DNA from: Marine Group II euryarchaeote MED-G33
GTDB taxonomy: Archaea > Thermoplasmatota > Poseidoniia > Poseidoniales > Thalassarchaeaceae
NCBI GenBank assembly: GCA_949538655.1
Contig: CATISE010000080.1
Location: 1 to 6,055, forward strand
Reading direction: 5' to 3'
Length of the DNA: 6,055 nucleotides
Under the pieces are notes generated by a model, which had not been told where the DNA came from, did no database searches, and saw nothing but the letters and a program-made list of their open reading frames with translations. How positions within the stretch are numbered: position 1 is the stretch's first letter; each line of letters begins with the position of its first letter. The position numbers and the translations under genes were made by a program. This document shows, one piece after another, positions 1 to 5,543 of this stretch.

Positions 1-1
1 A

Positions 2-892
2 GTCTGTGTAGCCCACGGAGCATGCCAATCGATTTCCTTGGCGATTCTTGCTGCACTCCCTGTAGATGGGCCTCGTGCAGTCGGCGTCGAAATGCCATCC
101 TTTGCCGTAGTATCTCAAAGCGCCCGGTTGCTGGGTTGTGAAGTGATTCCATTCCACAGAGGGCCCAGCGAGGGACCTTGGGAATTGAACAGGGCGGAAG
201 TCCTAGAGATTCTTCCAAAAGTTGGCGTTTTGGCTCTAACACCTGTCATGAATCCAACTGGAGAGATGATTTCTGAAGATGATCAGCAATGGTTGATCAA
301 AGTGACCCAGGAAGCGGGTGTCAATCTAGTATCTGACGAGGTTTATCTGGATGCTTCAAAAGGTACTGAATTCTATAGACCAATGTATAAATATGCAAAA
401 AATGCAATTTCAATCAACTCACTCACCAAGACCTATGGTTTGGGTCCAATCCGATTTGGGTGGATGATTGGGGAGCCAAAATTGATTCAAAATGCCAAGA
501 ATGCCTTCCAAAATATGCAGGGCCTAGCAAGCGCCCCAACTGTTTCAATCGCCGAGACTGTTTTTCCAAGGTTGGATGAGGCACTGGATGGTATCTGGGA
601 GGCGCGCAAGCAAAATTTACCCAAATTACTCGAAGTGTTGGAGGCTCATGGAATCAAATGGACTCCACCCCCGTTCGGGATCTATGGCGCATTCCCCATT
701 GGTATGGATGCGGTCGAAGCGATGGACGCATATGGCAAACCATTGGGTCTACTGGCCACCCCAGGTGGCATGTTCCACTCAGATCTGAAACATTATCTCA
801 GAATTGCATGGGGCAGCAGCCCTGAATCGTTTGAGGCGGCAATGCCGGTCCTCTCACAGTTCCTAACAAGCATTCAAGAAGGAATTGCTTGA
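2..892 (+). CDS. PLP-dependent class I/II aminotransferase, 5'-truncated by window edge
   Basis: This is the C-terminal 296 residues of a fold-type I aminotransferase, which moves an amino group between an amino acid and a 2-oxo acid using pyridoxal phosphate (PLP) in the cytoplasm. The frame is open from base 2 with no start, and the first residues (HGACQSISLAILAAL) match the glycine-rich PLP phosphate loop, so the true start lies outside the window; the TTG at 38 is not the start. Family members are usually about 370-400 residues, so roughly 75-100 are missing. Counting from base 2, visible landmarks are Asn84 in NPTG, Asp112 and Tyr115 in SDEVY, the Schiff-base Lys143 in SLTK, the phosphate-side Arg in PIRFGW, and the substrate-carboxylate Arg267 in LRIAWG. 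All key residues are present. Substrate specificity cannot be read from the sequence; an aspartate-aminotransferase-like role is a guess. The stop lies 7 bases before the ubiX start, suggesting co-transcription. Confidence 0.9.
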   Translation, partial: VCVAHGACQSISLAILAALPVDGPRAVGVEMPSFAVVSQSARLLGCEVIPFHRGPSEGPWELNRAEVLEILPKVGVLALTPVMNPTGEMISEDDQQWLIKVTQEAGVNLVSDEVYLDASKGTEFYRPMYKYAKNAISINSLTKTYGLGPIRFGWMIGEPKLIQNAKNAFQNMQGLASAPTVSIAETVFPRLDEALDGIWEARKQNLPKLLEVLEAHGIKWTPPPFGIYGAFPIGMDAVEAMDAYGKPLGLLATPGGMFHSDLKHYLRIAWGSSPESFEAAMPVLSQFLTSIQEGIA

Positions 893-899
893 GGCATCC

Positions 900-1475
900 A
901 TGATGCCAGAGGCTGTTGTAGCGATTTCCGGCGCCTCGGGCGCATTGTATGCTGAAAGGCTGGTTCGTGCTTTGTCTGATGCGAAGTGGGAGGTGTTACT
1001 CATTGTAACACGCGAAGGAGGAATCAACCTTGACCTCGAATTGGGGCTCTCTGCAGCGGATTTGGCGAAAATCCCGGGTGTTTCTCTGGAAGACAATGAC
1101 AACCTGGCTGCACGTTCAGCTTCAGGTTCTGCTAAAATTGATCATTACATCGTTTGTCCAGCGAGTGGAACGACCATCAGTAAAATCGCAGCGGGAATCT
1201 CTGATAACTTGGTGACCAGGTCTGCTCTTGTCGCCCTGAAGGAACGGCGCCCTCTAATCGTCGTACCACGTGAGGCACCTTACGCGACGATTCATCTGGA
1301 AAATATGACCAAATTGTCAAATTGGGGCGTCGTCGTCATGCCCGCAAGCCCTGGTTTTTACCACAACCCGAAGAGTATTGATGACCTTGTCGACTTTGTA
1401 GTAGCCCGAATACTAGACCAAATGAACATTGAACACTCACTTGGAAAAAGGTGGACTGGCGAAGAGGTACAATAG
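900..1475 (+). CDS. ubiX: UbiX-type flavin prenyltransferase
   Basis: This 191-residue protein matches the UbiX/Pad1 family along its full length. The family joins a dimethylallyl group to FMN, making the prenylated FMN cofactor used by UbiD-type decarboxylases. Visible motifs are the Rossmann-like nucleotide loop GASGALYA (residues 11-18), ASGS (74-77), the PASGTTISKIAAGISDNL block (87-104), KERRPLIVVPREAP (114-127), IHLENM (131-136) and PGFYHNP with Tyr154 (151-157). The start is ATG at 900, with GAGG at 891-894 placed well for ribosome binding; ATG at 903 is equally possible, and the TTG at 885 overlaps the upstream gene. No ubiD lies in the window. In many archaea prenyl-FMN serves a UbiD-like decarboxylase of the modified mevalonate pathway (established for some lineages); using that role here is inference. 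Phenolic-acid or quinone-related decarboxylation is the alternative. Confidence 0.95.
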   Translation: MMPEAVVAISGASGALYAERLVRALSDAKWEVLLIVTREGGINLDLELGLSAADLAKIPGVSLEDNDNLAARSASGSAKIDHYIVCPASGTTISKIAAGISDNLVTRSALVALKERRPLIVVPREAPYATIHLENMTKLSNWGVVVMPASPGFYHNPKSIDDLVDFVVARILDQMNIEHSLGKRWTGEEVQ

Positions 1476-1530
1476 ACCCGTGCCTTGAAGAATGACAAGC
1501 GTGCATGACGAACTGTAAGGTGTGGTCTAT

Positions 1531-3291
1531 ATGCGGTATGATGACCTGTCCCACAATGAACTCGGTGACATACTGAAAGAACGTGGTTTAGCGGTTCCTC
1601 GGAAAAAGGATGAGCGAATTGCGTCTCTGATTTGGAATGACAAAACCAACACTGGACCCACTACTGATGAATCGATAACAATGGATGCAATGGCAACAGC
1701 ATCGAACCCATTCCAAGAGCGGTTTCCTTGGGCCACAGTCCCTGTTATCGTGGTTGCTGTAATGCTAATTGTGGGTGGTAGTATGACTGCAATTCTGTTT
1801 GGTGATACGATCATCGGTTGGTTTTCAGACGATGAATTCGATGGGGAGCTAATTGATTTCGATCCTGCGCAGGCTCGTGCCTTCACTGAAGGTTTACTCA
1901 CCTTGGGTCACCCAGAATGGGAGGGTAGGATGAGTGGTACCGTTGAGGAACACGCCACTGCACAATCCAATTTAGACAACTTCACTGATTTTGGATTGGC
2001 CATTGAACCGAATTCATTTGCTGTTCCGATGTTTGAAATTCAAGAAGAACCGACCCTTTCGATGTGCACACCTGGAACAGTTACATTCGGACTCGCACCT
2101 TGCAGCGCCTTTGACATCAATCGCCAAATTACCACTTTTGTGCATCGTGAAGAATTTGTGCTTCAGGGATATTCTGGTTCCGCTGACTATCAATTCCAGG
2201 ACCAAATTCCAGTGGTAGATTTAGGTAATGCAAGTGATGATTCCATTTGGGAAAGTGCATCTGCAAGCATTGGATTGGTCTTCGGAGGGGGAGGTGTTTC
2301 AAGTAACACAGAACTTTTCATCAAAGCACAGCAAAATGATTTGTATGGACTCATCCTTGTGACATGGGATAGTACTGGTGGAGAAAACCCACCTAACAAT
2401 TGCAAACTTGCCGGAGAAAATGGGCGCTGTGTACCATTCTTCAAATCCGTCGATACGAGTCAATTTGAGAGTCTGCCTGCGGGAATCCCATTCATGATGG
2501 TCAGTGATGATGTCGGAGAGTTAATCCGTGACCAAGTTGTCAATGGCGATGGTCAAATTTCGATGGTTGTTAATGTCGATAACCAAGGTGAAAGAGATGT
2601 CAAAGCCCCTTGTGGAATTCTGCCAGGTAAAACCGATAAATTGGTCATTTTTGGTGCCCACCATGATACGGTATACAATGGACCCGGAGCTGTCGATGAT
2701 ACTGCAGGAACTGCAACCGTCTTAGAATTGGCACGACAATTCGCCAACATGGCTGAGAGTAAAGGTGAGCCATACTACACCATGAAGTTCTGTACATGGG
2801 GTGGAGAAGAGGAAGGATTGCATGGCTCCAAAGCCTACGTCGCATCCTACATGAGTCAACTGCAGGAAAATCTGCGCCTGTACGTAAACCTAGACATGAA
2901 TCACGTCGATATCGATCTTGACAACCGAGGAAATGGTTTGTGGATGTTTGGAAATGATGCTCGTGACATGGAAATCATCGACCAAATTGTCGACCAATTT
3001 AGAGATGAGAATCCAAAGGGATTAGCCTCCAAGTATGTCATTCATACACAGACACTTGATGGCCCAAAAGGAGCCAGTGATGGAATGCCTTACAATTCAG
3101 ATCACGCACCTTTCGTATACGATATTCAACAGCAAGATGGAGATGAGCGAGGACGTGCAATCGTCTGCTATGGTTCTGGTTCTTGGGAATACCACACCTA
3201 CAAGGATACAATGGACAGATTCAACGAAGAGTCATTGGCAGTGAGTGGAATCATCTATGGTTCCTATGCTGCTTGGCTGGCATGGGGATGA
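1531..3291 (+). CDS. Membrane-anchored M28 metallopeptidase with N-terminal SAP-like domain and PA domain
   Basis: This 586-residue zinc peptidase probably acts outside the cell membrane, trimming peptides or proteins. Domains in order are a SAP-like helix-extended-helix (residues about 3-36, LSHNELGDILKERGL then KKDERIASLI), a polar linker (37-64), one membrane segment (about 68-97), a protease-associated (PA)-like region (about 200-350, ending near GIPFMMVSDDVGELI) and an M28 domain (about 365-586). All co-catalytic residues are visible: His377 in AHHD, Asp389 in VDDTAG, catalytic Glu426 and ligand Glu427 in GGEEEGLHGS, Asp455 in NLDM and His525 in SDHAPF. Basic residues before the membrane segment and DDEFDGE after it predict the N-terminus inside and the peptidase outside. 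Cysteines at 179/191 and 291/300 could form local disulfides. ATG 1531 is preferred over GTG 1522 because AAGGTG lies just upstream. Family M28 usually gives aminopeptidase or carboxypeptidase activity; the exact specificity is unknown. Confidence 0.92.
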   Translation: MRYDDLSHNELGDILKERGLAVPRKKDERIASLIWNDKTNTGPTTDESITMDAMATASNPFQERFPWATVPVIVVAVMLIVGGSMTAILFGDTIIGWFSDDEFDGELIDFDPAQARAFTEGLLTLGHPEWEGRMSGTVEEHATAQSNLDNFTDFGLAIEPNSFAVPMFEIQEEPTLSMCTPGTVTFGLAPCSAFDINRQITTFVHREEFVLQGYSGSADYQFQDQIPVVDLGNASDDSIWESASASIGLVFGGGGVSSNTELFIKAQQNDLYGLILVTWDSTGGENPPNNCKLAGENGRCVPFFKSVDTSQFESLPAGIPFMMVSDDVGELIRDQVVNGDGQISMVVNVDNQGERDVKAPCGILPGKTDKLVIFGAHHDTVYNGPGAVDDTAGTATVLELARQFANMAESKGEPYYTMKFCTWGGEEEGLHGSKAYVASYMSQLQENLRLYVNLDMNHVDIDLDNRGNGLWMFGNDARDMEIIDQIVDQFRDENPKGLASKYVIHTQTLDGPKGASDGMPYNSDHAPFVYDIQQQDGDERGRAIVCYGSGSWEYHTYKDTMDRFNEESLAVSGIIYGSYAAWLAWG

Positions 3292-3295
3292 TCCA

Positions 3296-3595
3296 ATGAC
3301 CATTCGAAGAGCGCACGCAAGCCATATCCTATTGCGTCAAAAATCGGACGCTGTTCGAATTCTTTCTGAGATTCAAGGAGCCAAAAAACCCCTCAAGGTT
3401 TTCGAGAAGGCTGCGAAGAAACACAGTAAATGTCCAAGTGGTCAACGCGGTGGCGACCTCGGTTGGTTCCACGAACGTCAAATGGCTCGAGAATTCAGTG
3501 CCGCCTGCTTTGAGCAGCCACTAAAGGAAGTTGATCGGTTTGTCAAAACCGAATTCGGTTACCATCTGATCTGGGTTCACGAAAGAGATGAATGA
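3296..3595 (+). CDS. Stand-alone parvulin-type peptidyl-prolyl cis-trans isomerase
   Basis: This is a minimal 99-residue PpiC/rotamase-domain protein, which speeds cis-trans isomerisation of peptide bonds before proline. It has no signal peptide or membrane segment, so it should act in the cytoplasm. The domain fills the protein: AHASHILL with His10, a lysine-rich helix (residues 30-45), the GGDLGWF loop (52-58), Met63 and Phe67 of the substrate pocket, and the closing FGYHLIWVHER strand with Phe87 and His90. Its length matches single-domain parvulins of bacteria and archaea (about 90-100). ATG 3296 begins 4 bases after the peptidase stop and follows GGGGATGATCCA, a good match to an extended Shine-Dalgarno sequence; the GTG at 3245 would overlap the peptidase by 47 bases and add residues unlike the family. 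The tight spacing suggests translational coupling. A link to folding of the exported peptidase is unlikely unless it acts before export. Confidence 0.93.
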   Translation: MTIRRAHASHILLRQKSDAVRILSEIQGAKKPLKVFEKAAKKHSKCPSGQRGGDLGWFHERQMAREFSAACFEQPLKEVDRFVKTEFGYHLIWVHERDE

Positions 3596-3604
3596 GGGGA
3601 TATC

Positions 3605-3973
3605 ATGAGTACGATTATCGCAGTGGAAAACTACGAAGTCAGCGGTAAGCATGGTGTTTTTGACCATGAGAGGGAGAAAGACCAACCTTTTGTCGTCAGC
3701 ATTTGGGTTGCTCTCAAAGAGCCGGCATGTGATGATGATTTAACCACAAGTGTGGATTATGGATTCTTGCAGCGAACCGTTCACGACATAGTCACCGGAG
3801 GCGATTCGGTGAAGATGATGGAAACACTTTGTGACATCATCATTGAAACAGTATCTGGACACAGTAATGTCGCTATTGTGAAAATTAGAATCGAAAAGCC
3901 CGAGGCCCCAATGCCTCACACTGGTGGGTTGGCAGTTGTCGAACGAACTTGGCCCGAAGGATCAACTTTCTAA
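3605..3973 (+). CDS. folB: FolB-type dihydroneopterin aldolase
   Basis: This 122-residue protein matches FolB, which cleaves 7,8-dihydroneopterin to 6-hydroxymethyl-7,8-dihydropterin and glycolaldehyde on the way to folate-type cofactors. Visible landmarks are the N-terminal strand ENYEVSGKHGVFDHE ending at Glu22, QPFVVSIWV (residues 27-35), the DDLTTSVDY segment with Tyr52, METLCDII with the pterin-anchoring Glu73, and the catalytic Lys98 in IEKPEAP. The length is typical of the family, which works as an octameric tunnel fold. ATG 3605 follows GAGGGGATATC, a clear ribosome binding site, 9 bases after the parvulin stop. The related FolX epimerase shares the fold, but the conserved KPEAP and METL segments favour FolB. 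No other folate gene is in the window. If the host is archaeal, this bacterial-type enzyme is notable because many archaea use an unrelated aldolase, MptD. Confidence 0.9.
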   Translation: MSTIIAVENYEVSGKHGVFDHEREKDQPFVVSIWVALKEPACDDDLTTSVDYGFLQRTVHDIVTGGDSVKMMETLCDIIIETVSGHSNVAIVKIRIEKPEAPMPHTGGLAVVERTWPEGSTF

Positions 3974-4435
3974 TCAGGCACCAAGATGAGCGAAGAGGGC
4001 ATCATAGTCTGGCTCGACACCTGGATTCTCAGCATACCAAGCGTAACCGATGGTCCCGTCGGCTTCAACAACAAAAACAGACCTTTGCGCAACGGTATAT
4101 CCATCGATTGCAAAGTTTTCAAAGGTCACTCCGTAAGCATTGATTACTTCTCTATGTACATCTGAAAGGAGAGGGTAATCTATTCCATTGGCATCTCTAA
4201 ATGCGTTGTTGGAAAAGGGTGCATCAACTGAAATACCCAATACAACACAATCTGTAGAACCGAGGGTCTTGTGCTGATCATTGATTGAACATGCCTGATT
4301 TTGACATACTCCTGTAAATGCGGCAGGGTAGAACGAAAGAATCACTCTACTTCCACTGAATGAAGAAAGTGTAACTTCGCTCTTGTCGTGTGCTTTCAAA
4401 GTAAAATCTGGGGCTGCATCTCCTACGTTAACCAT
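3974..4435 (-). CDS. PrxQ/BCP-like thiol peroxiredoxin
   Basis: This 153-residue peroxiredoxin reduces hydrogen peroxide and organic hydroperoxides in the cytoplasm. It opens with the family signature VGDAAPDFTLKAHD. The active site FYPAAFTGVC places the peroxidatic cysteine at residue 44, and Cys49 five residues on (CQNQAC) is a resolving cysteine in the spacing typical of bacterioferritin-comigratory (BCP/PrxQ) enzymes. A third cysteine is Cys63. The active-site arginine lies in AQRSVFVV, and the tail NPGVEPDYDALFAHLGA resembles AhpE/BCP-like proteins. ATG at 4435 starts exactly at the family N-terminus. The open frame runs further upstream, but that part crosses the divergent thioredoxin-like gene and looks non-coding. 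No clear Shine-Dalgarno sequence precedes the ATG, so a leaderless or short-leader transcript is possible. Its stop codon directly abuts the folB stop. Recycling needs a thioredoxin-like donor, and one candidate is divergently encoded next door. Confidence 0.94.
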   Translation of the reverse strand: MVNVGDAAPDFTLKAHDKSEVTLSSFSGSRVILSFYPAAFTGVCQNQACSINDQHKTLGSTDCVVLGISVDAPFSNNAFRDANGIDYPLLSDVHREVINAYGVTFENFAIDGYTVAQRSVFVVEADGTIGYAWYAENPGVEPDYDALFAHLGA

Positions 4436-4475
4436 AACTTGCCGGCATAGCGACCACGCTAAGAACGTGCGCCTC
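4436..4475. promoter_or_regulatory. Divergent intergenic region between peroxiredoxin and thioredoxin-like genes
   Basis: Only 40 bases separate the two start codons, so both promoters must lie here or extend into the opposing coding regions. No convincing TATA box, BRE or bacterial -35/-10 pair is visible. A weak inverted repeat, CACG at 4455-4458 and CGTG at 4466-4469 with 7 bases between, sits in the middle and could be an operator half-site pair, but arms this short are expected by chance. Confidence 0.35.
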
Positions 4476-4775
4476 ATGGCCTGTGACATGGAGTGGCGTG
4501 AAGTCGTATCTTCAGAATTGGGGGCGATCATCATCACGGCAGATGATTGTCTACATTGCATCGAGTTACAGGCGGCCCTGATTGAGTATCCACTTTCGAT
4601 CCCAAACCTTTGGGTTGAAAAGAGAGAAGCGCGGGAATTATATGCAGAACACCCACTTTTTGCAGCATCGATTGACGTTCTACCCTTTGTCGGAATTTTT
4701 TCCAAAGGCGAAGGCAAGGCCGTCATCCGTGCGGCAACGCCTGAACGTATCGCAGAAGCCCTTGCCATTCTCTGA
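4476..4775 (+). CDS. Thioredoxin-fold protein with CLHC redox motif
   Basis: This protein of about 99 residues has a thioredoxin/glutaredoxin-like layout and probably acts as a small dithiol oxidoreductase in the cytoplasm. A hydrophobic strand (GAIIIT, residues 16-21) leads into a CXXC motif, Cys25-Leu-His-Cys28, followed by a helix (IELQAALIEY). A later strand carries Pro70 in VLPFVGIFSKGEG, matching the thioredoxin cis-proline followed by a strand and a turn ending in KGE. The C-terminal helix is TPERIAEALAIL. It lacks the classic WCGPC sequence, so it is a divergent member. The start is uncertain: ATG 4476 is the first that does not overlap the peroxiredoxin, ATG 4488 (95 residues) is also possible, and neither has a clear Shine-Dalgarno sequence. 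Divergence from a peroxiredoxin gene 40 bases away suggests a shared role in peroxide defence, perhaps as its reductant; this is inference. Confidence 0.75.
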   Translation: MACDMEWREVVSSELGAIIITADDCLHCIELQAALIEYPLSIPNLWVEKREARELYAEHPLFAASIDVLPFVGIFSKGEGKAVIRAATPERIAEALAIL

Positions 4776-4792
4776 GAAAGCGATGACTTCAT

Positions 4793-4811
4793 CCGTCCTC
4801 AAAGAGGACGG
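4793..4811 (+). promoter_or_regulatory. Perfect hairpin over the ribosome binding region of the downstream gene
   Basis: CCGTCCTC (4793-4800) and GAGGACGG (4804-4811) are exact reverse complements separated by the 3-base loop AAA, giving an 8-bp GC-rich stem. It lies in the 42-base gap between the thioredoxin-like stop and the ATG at 4818. The 3' arm contains GAGG (4804-4807), and the following GGGG (4810-4813) is half inside the stem, so folding would hide the likely Shine-Dalgarno sequence. The short direct repeat CTTCAT flanks the hairpin (4787-4792 and 4814-4819). No T-run follows, so an intrinsic terminator is unlikely; translational control or transcript processing fits better, as inference. 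Confidence 0.55.
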
Positions 4812-4817
4812 GGCTTC

Positions 4818-5375
4818 ATGGAGGAGGCGCTGAAGCAGGTTTTCGTCCCGTTTGTCGCCACACCTGGTGGCGAGAAAACCCAACTGGGTGTATTCTCTAC
4901 TGAACAGGATGCATGGGATGTGATGCGTGCCTTCCTAGCCAAGGCAGGGGCTACCGATGTGGTCAGCGGAAGCATTGTCGCTTGGGAAATCGATTATGTT
5001 GGCGAAGAGGGTTCTCTGGAACTCGCAGCCTTTGATCGGAGCAATTGCCCCGTTTGTGATGAAATGTCATTCTGGGTCGAAGGAGATCAAGAGAAAGCCC
5101 GATGCTATTTTCCGAGATGTGGAGCTTGGATTGAGCAGAACGCCTACGACCCCAGTCGCTGGGATTGTGGTTGGCCCGCTGCGAATTGGAATAAGCGTGC
5201 TGAGGATTACGAACAGGCCTACAAAGGACTCGTGGCCATGCGAGCGCAATCTACCTCTGCGGGGATGACGAGTCGTATGGCGTCACGTGAGGCGTGGTTG
5301 GATGAGAAGGATCGTGAGAGGCGAACCATCCAACAAAATAAATTCGATGCGGCGTCCAATGAGATGACTGAGTGA
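4818..5375 (+). CDS. Unrecognised protein with a possible zinc ribbon
   Basis: I do not recognise this 185-residue protein. Residues 8-65 look like a small alpha/beta domain: a strand (VFVPFVAT), then GVFSTEQDAWDVMRAFLAKAG, then a strand (SIVAWEIDYV). The pattern resembles short domains in which a phenylalanine-led turn and an alanine-containing helix follow the first strand. The middle carries CPVC (Cys77, Cys80), Cys96 and Cys101 in RCYFPRCG, and Cys117, a spacing suggestive of a metal-binding ribbon, though four residues rather than two lie between the second pair. A tryptophan-rich stretch (RWDCGWPAANWN) follows. The tail after about 127 is highly charged and probably helical (YEQAYKGL, EKDRERRTIQQNK). 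There is no signal peptide or membrane segment. The start ATG 4818 follows GAGGACGGGG, part of which lies in the hairpin. It may be co-transcribed with the thioredoxin-like gene. No function is assigned. Confidence 0.75.
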   Translation: MEEALKQVFVPFVATPGGEKTQLGVFSTEQDAWDVMRAFLAKAGATDVVSGSIVAWEIDYVGEEGSLELAAFDRSNCPVCDEMSFWVEGDQEKARCYFPRCGAWIEQNAYDPSRWDCGWPAANWNKRAEDYEQAYKGLVAMRAQSTSAGMTSRMASREAWLDEKDRERRTIQQNKFDAASNEMTE

Positions 5376-5379
5376 TCTT

Positions 5380-5463
5380 ATGGTCAGCTGGATTTCTGCC
5401 ATCATCGCATCGATCTTTGGAGCGGGTGAGACCGTAGAAGAAATCCTTAATGAAGAAGAGTGA
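5380..5463 (+). CDS. Candidate 27-residue small protein
   Basis: A short frame of 27 codons plus TGA starts 4 bases after the previous stop. The ATG follows GAGTGATCTT, which pairs well with the full 3' end of 16S rRNA and resembles the sites before ubiX, the parvulin and folB. The product has a hydrophobic first half (WISAIIASIFGAG) and an acidic tail (ETVEEILNEEE), as a small membrane-associated or amphipathic peptide would. Such a short frame can arise by chance, and I know no homologue. The position and ribosome binding site are the only support. Confidence 0.35.
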   Translation: MVSWISAIIASIFGAGETVEEILNEEE

Positions 5464-5474
5464 ATTTTAGGAAT

Positions 5475-5543
5475 TCAGTCTTTGGTTAATTCTTTCCAAA
5501 CAAAATACGCCGTGACAGGCATTCCAATTATTCCCAGATGTTC
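5475..5543 (-). other. Out-of-frame continuation of the small membrane protein
   Basis: Starting just after the A5 run at 5544-5548 (T5 on the coding strand), the neighbouring frame reads EHLGIIGMPVT then AYFVWKELTKD and stops at 5475-5477. Removing one base of the run joins this smoothly to the preceding DF, giving a short hydrophobic stretch (LGIIGMPVTAYFVW) and a charged tail, the layout of a membrane hairpin end. No ATG could start it alone upstream, and a TAA closes this frame just before a TTG. A sequencing indel, a genuine frameshift mutation or programmed slippage could each explain it; chance is also possible over 22 codons. Confidence 0.45.

Noticed and set aside
1476..1530. Promoter in the 55-base gap before the peptidase gene
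   Set aside because: Apart from the ribosome binding site, no TATA-like or -35/-10-like element stands out, so none is called.
1527..1901. 124-codon minus-strand frame opposite the peptidase N-terminus
   Set aside because: It is antisense to a well-supported domain-bearing gene, is low in complexity and serine-rich, and matches no family I recognise.
3245..3295. GTG start for the parvulin inside the peptidase gene
   Set aside because: It adds 17 residues absent from minimal parvulins, while ATG 3296 has its own ribosome binding site and sits 4 bases past the peptidase stop.
4383..4475. Upstream extension of the thioredoxin-like frame from TTG 4383
   Set aside because: It overlaps the start of the peroxiredoxin on the other strand, and thioredoxin-like homology begins only after residue 15 of the ATG 4476 product.
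4436..4792. Long N-terminal extension of the peroxiredoxin frame on the minus strand
   Set aside because: The family N-terminus begins at ATG 4435. The extension lies antisense to the thioredoxin-like gene and shows no recognisable domain.
4793..4811. The hairpin as an intrinsic terminator of the thioredoxin-like gene
   Set aside because: There is no T-run after the stem, and the next start codon follows within 7 bases.
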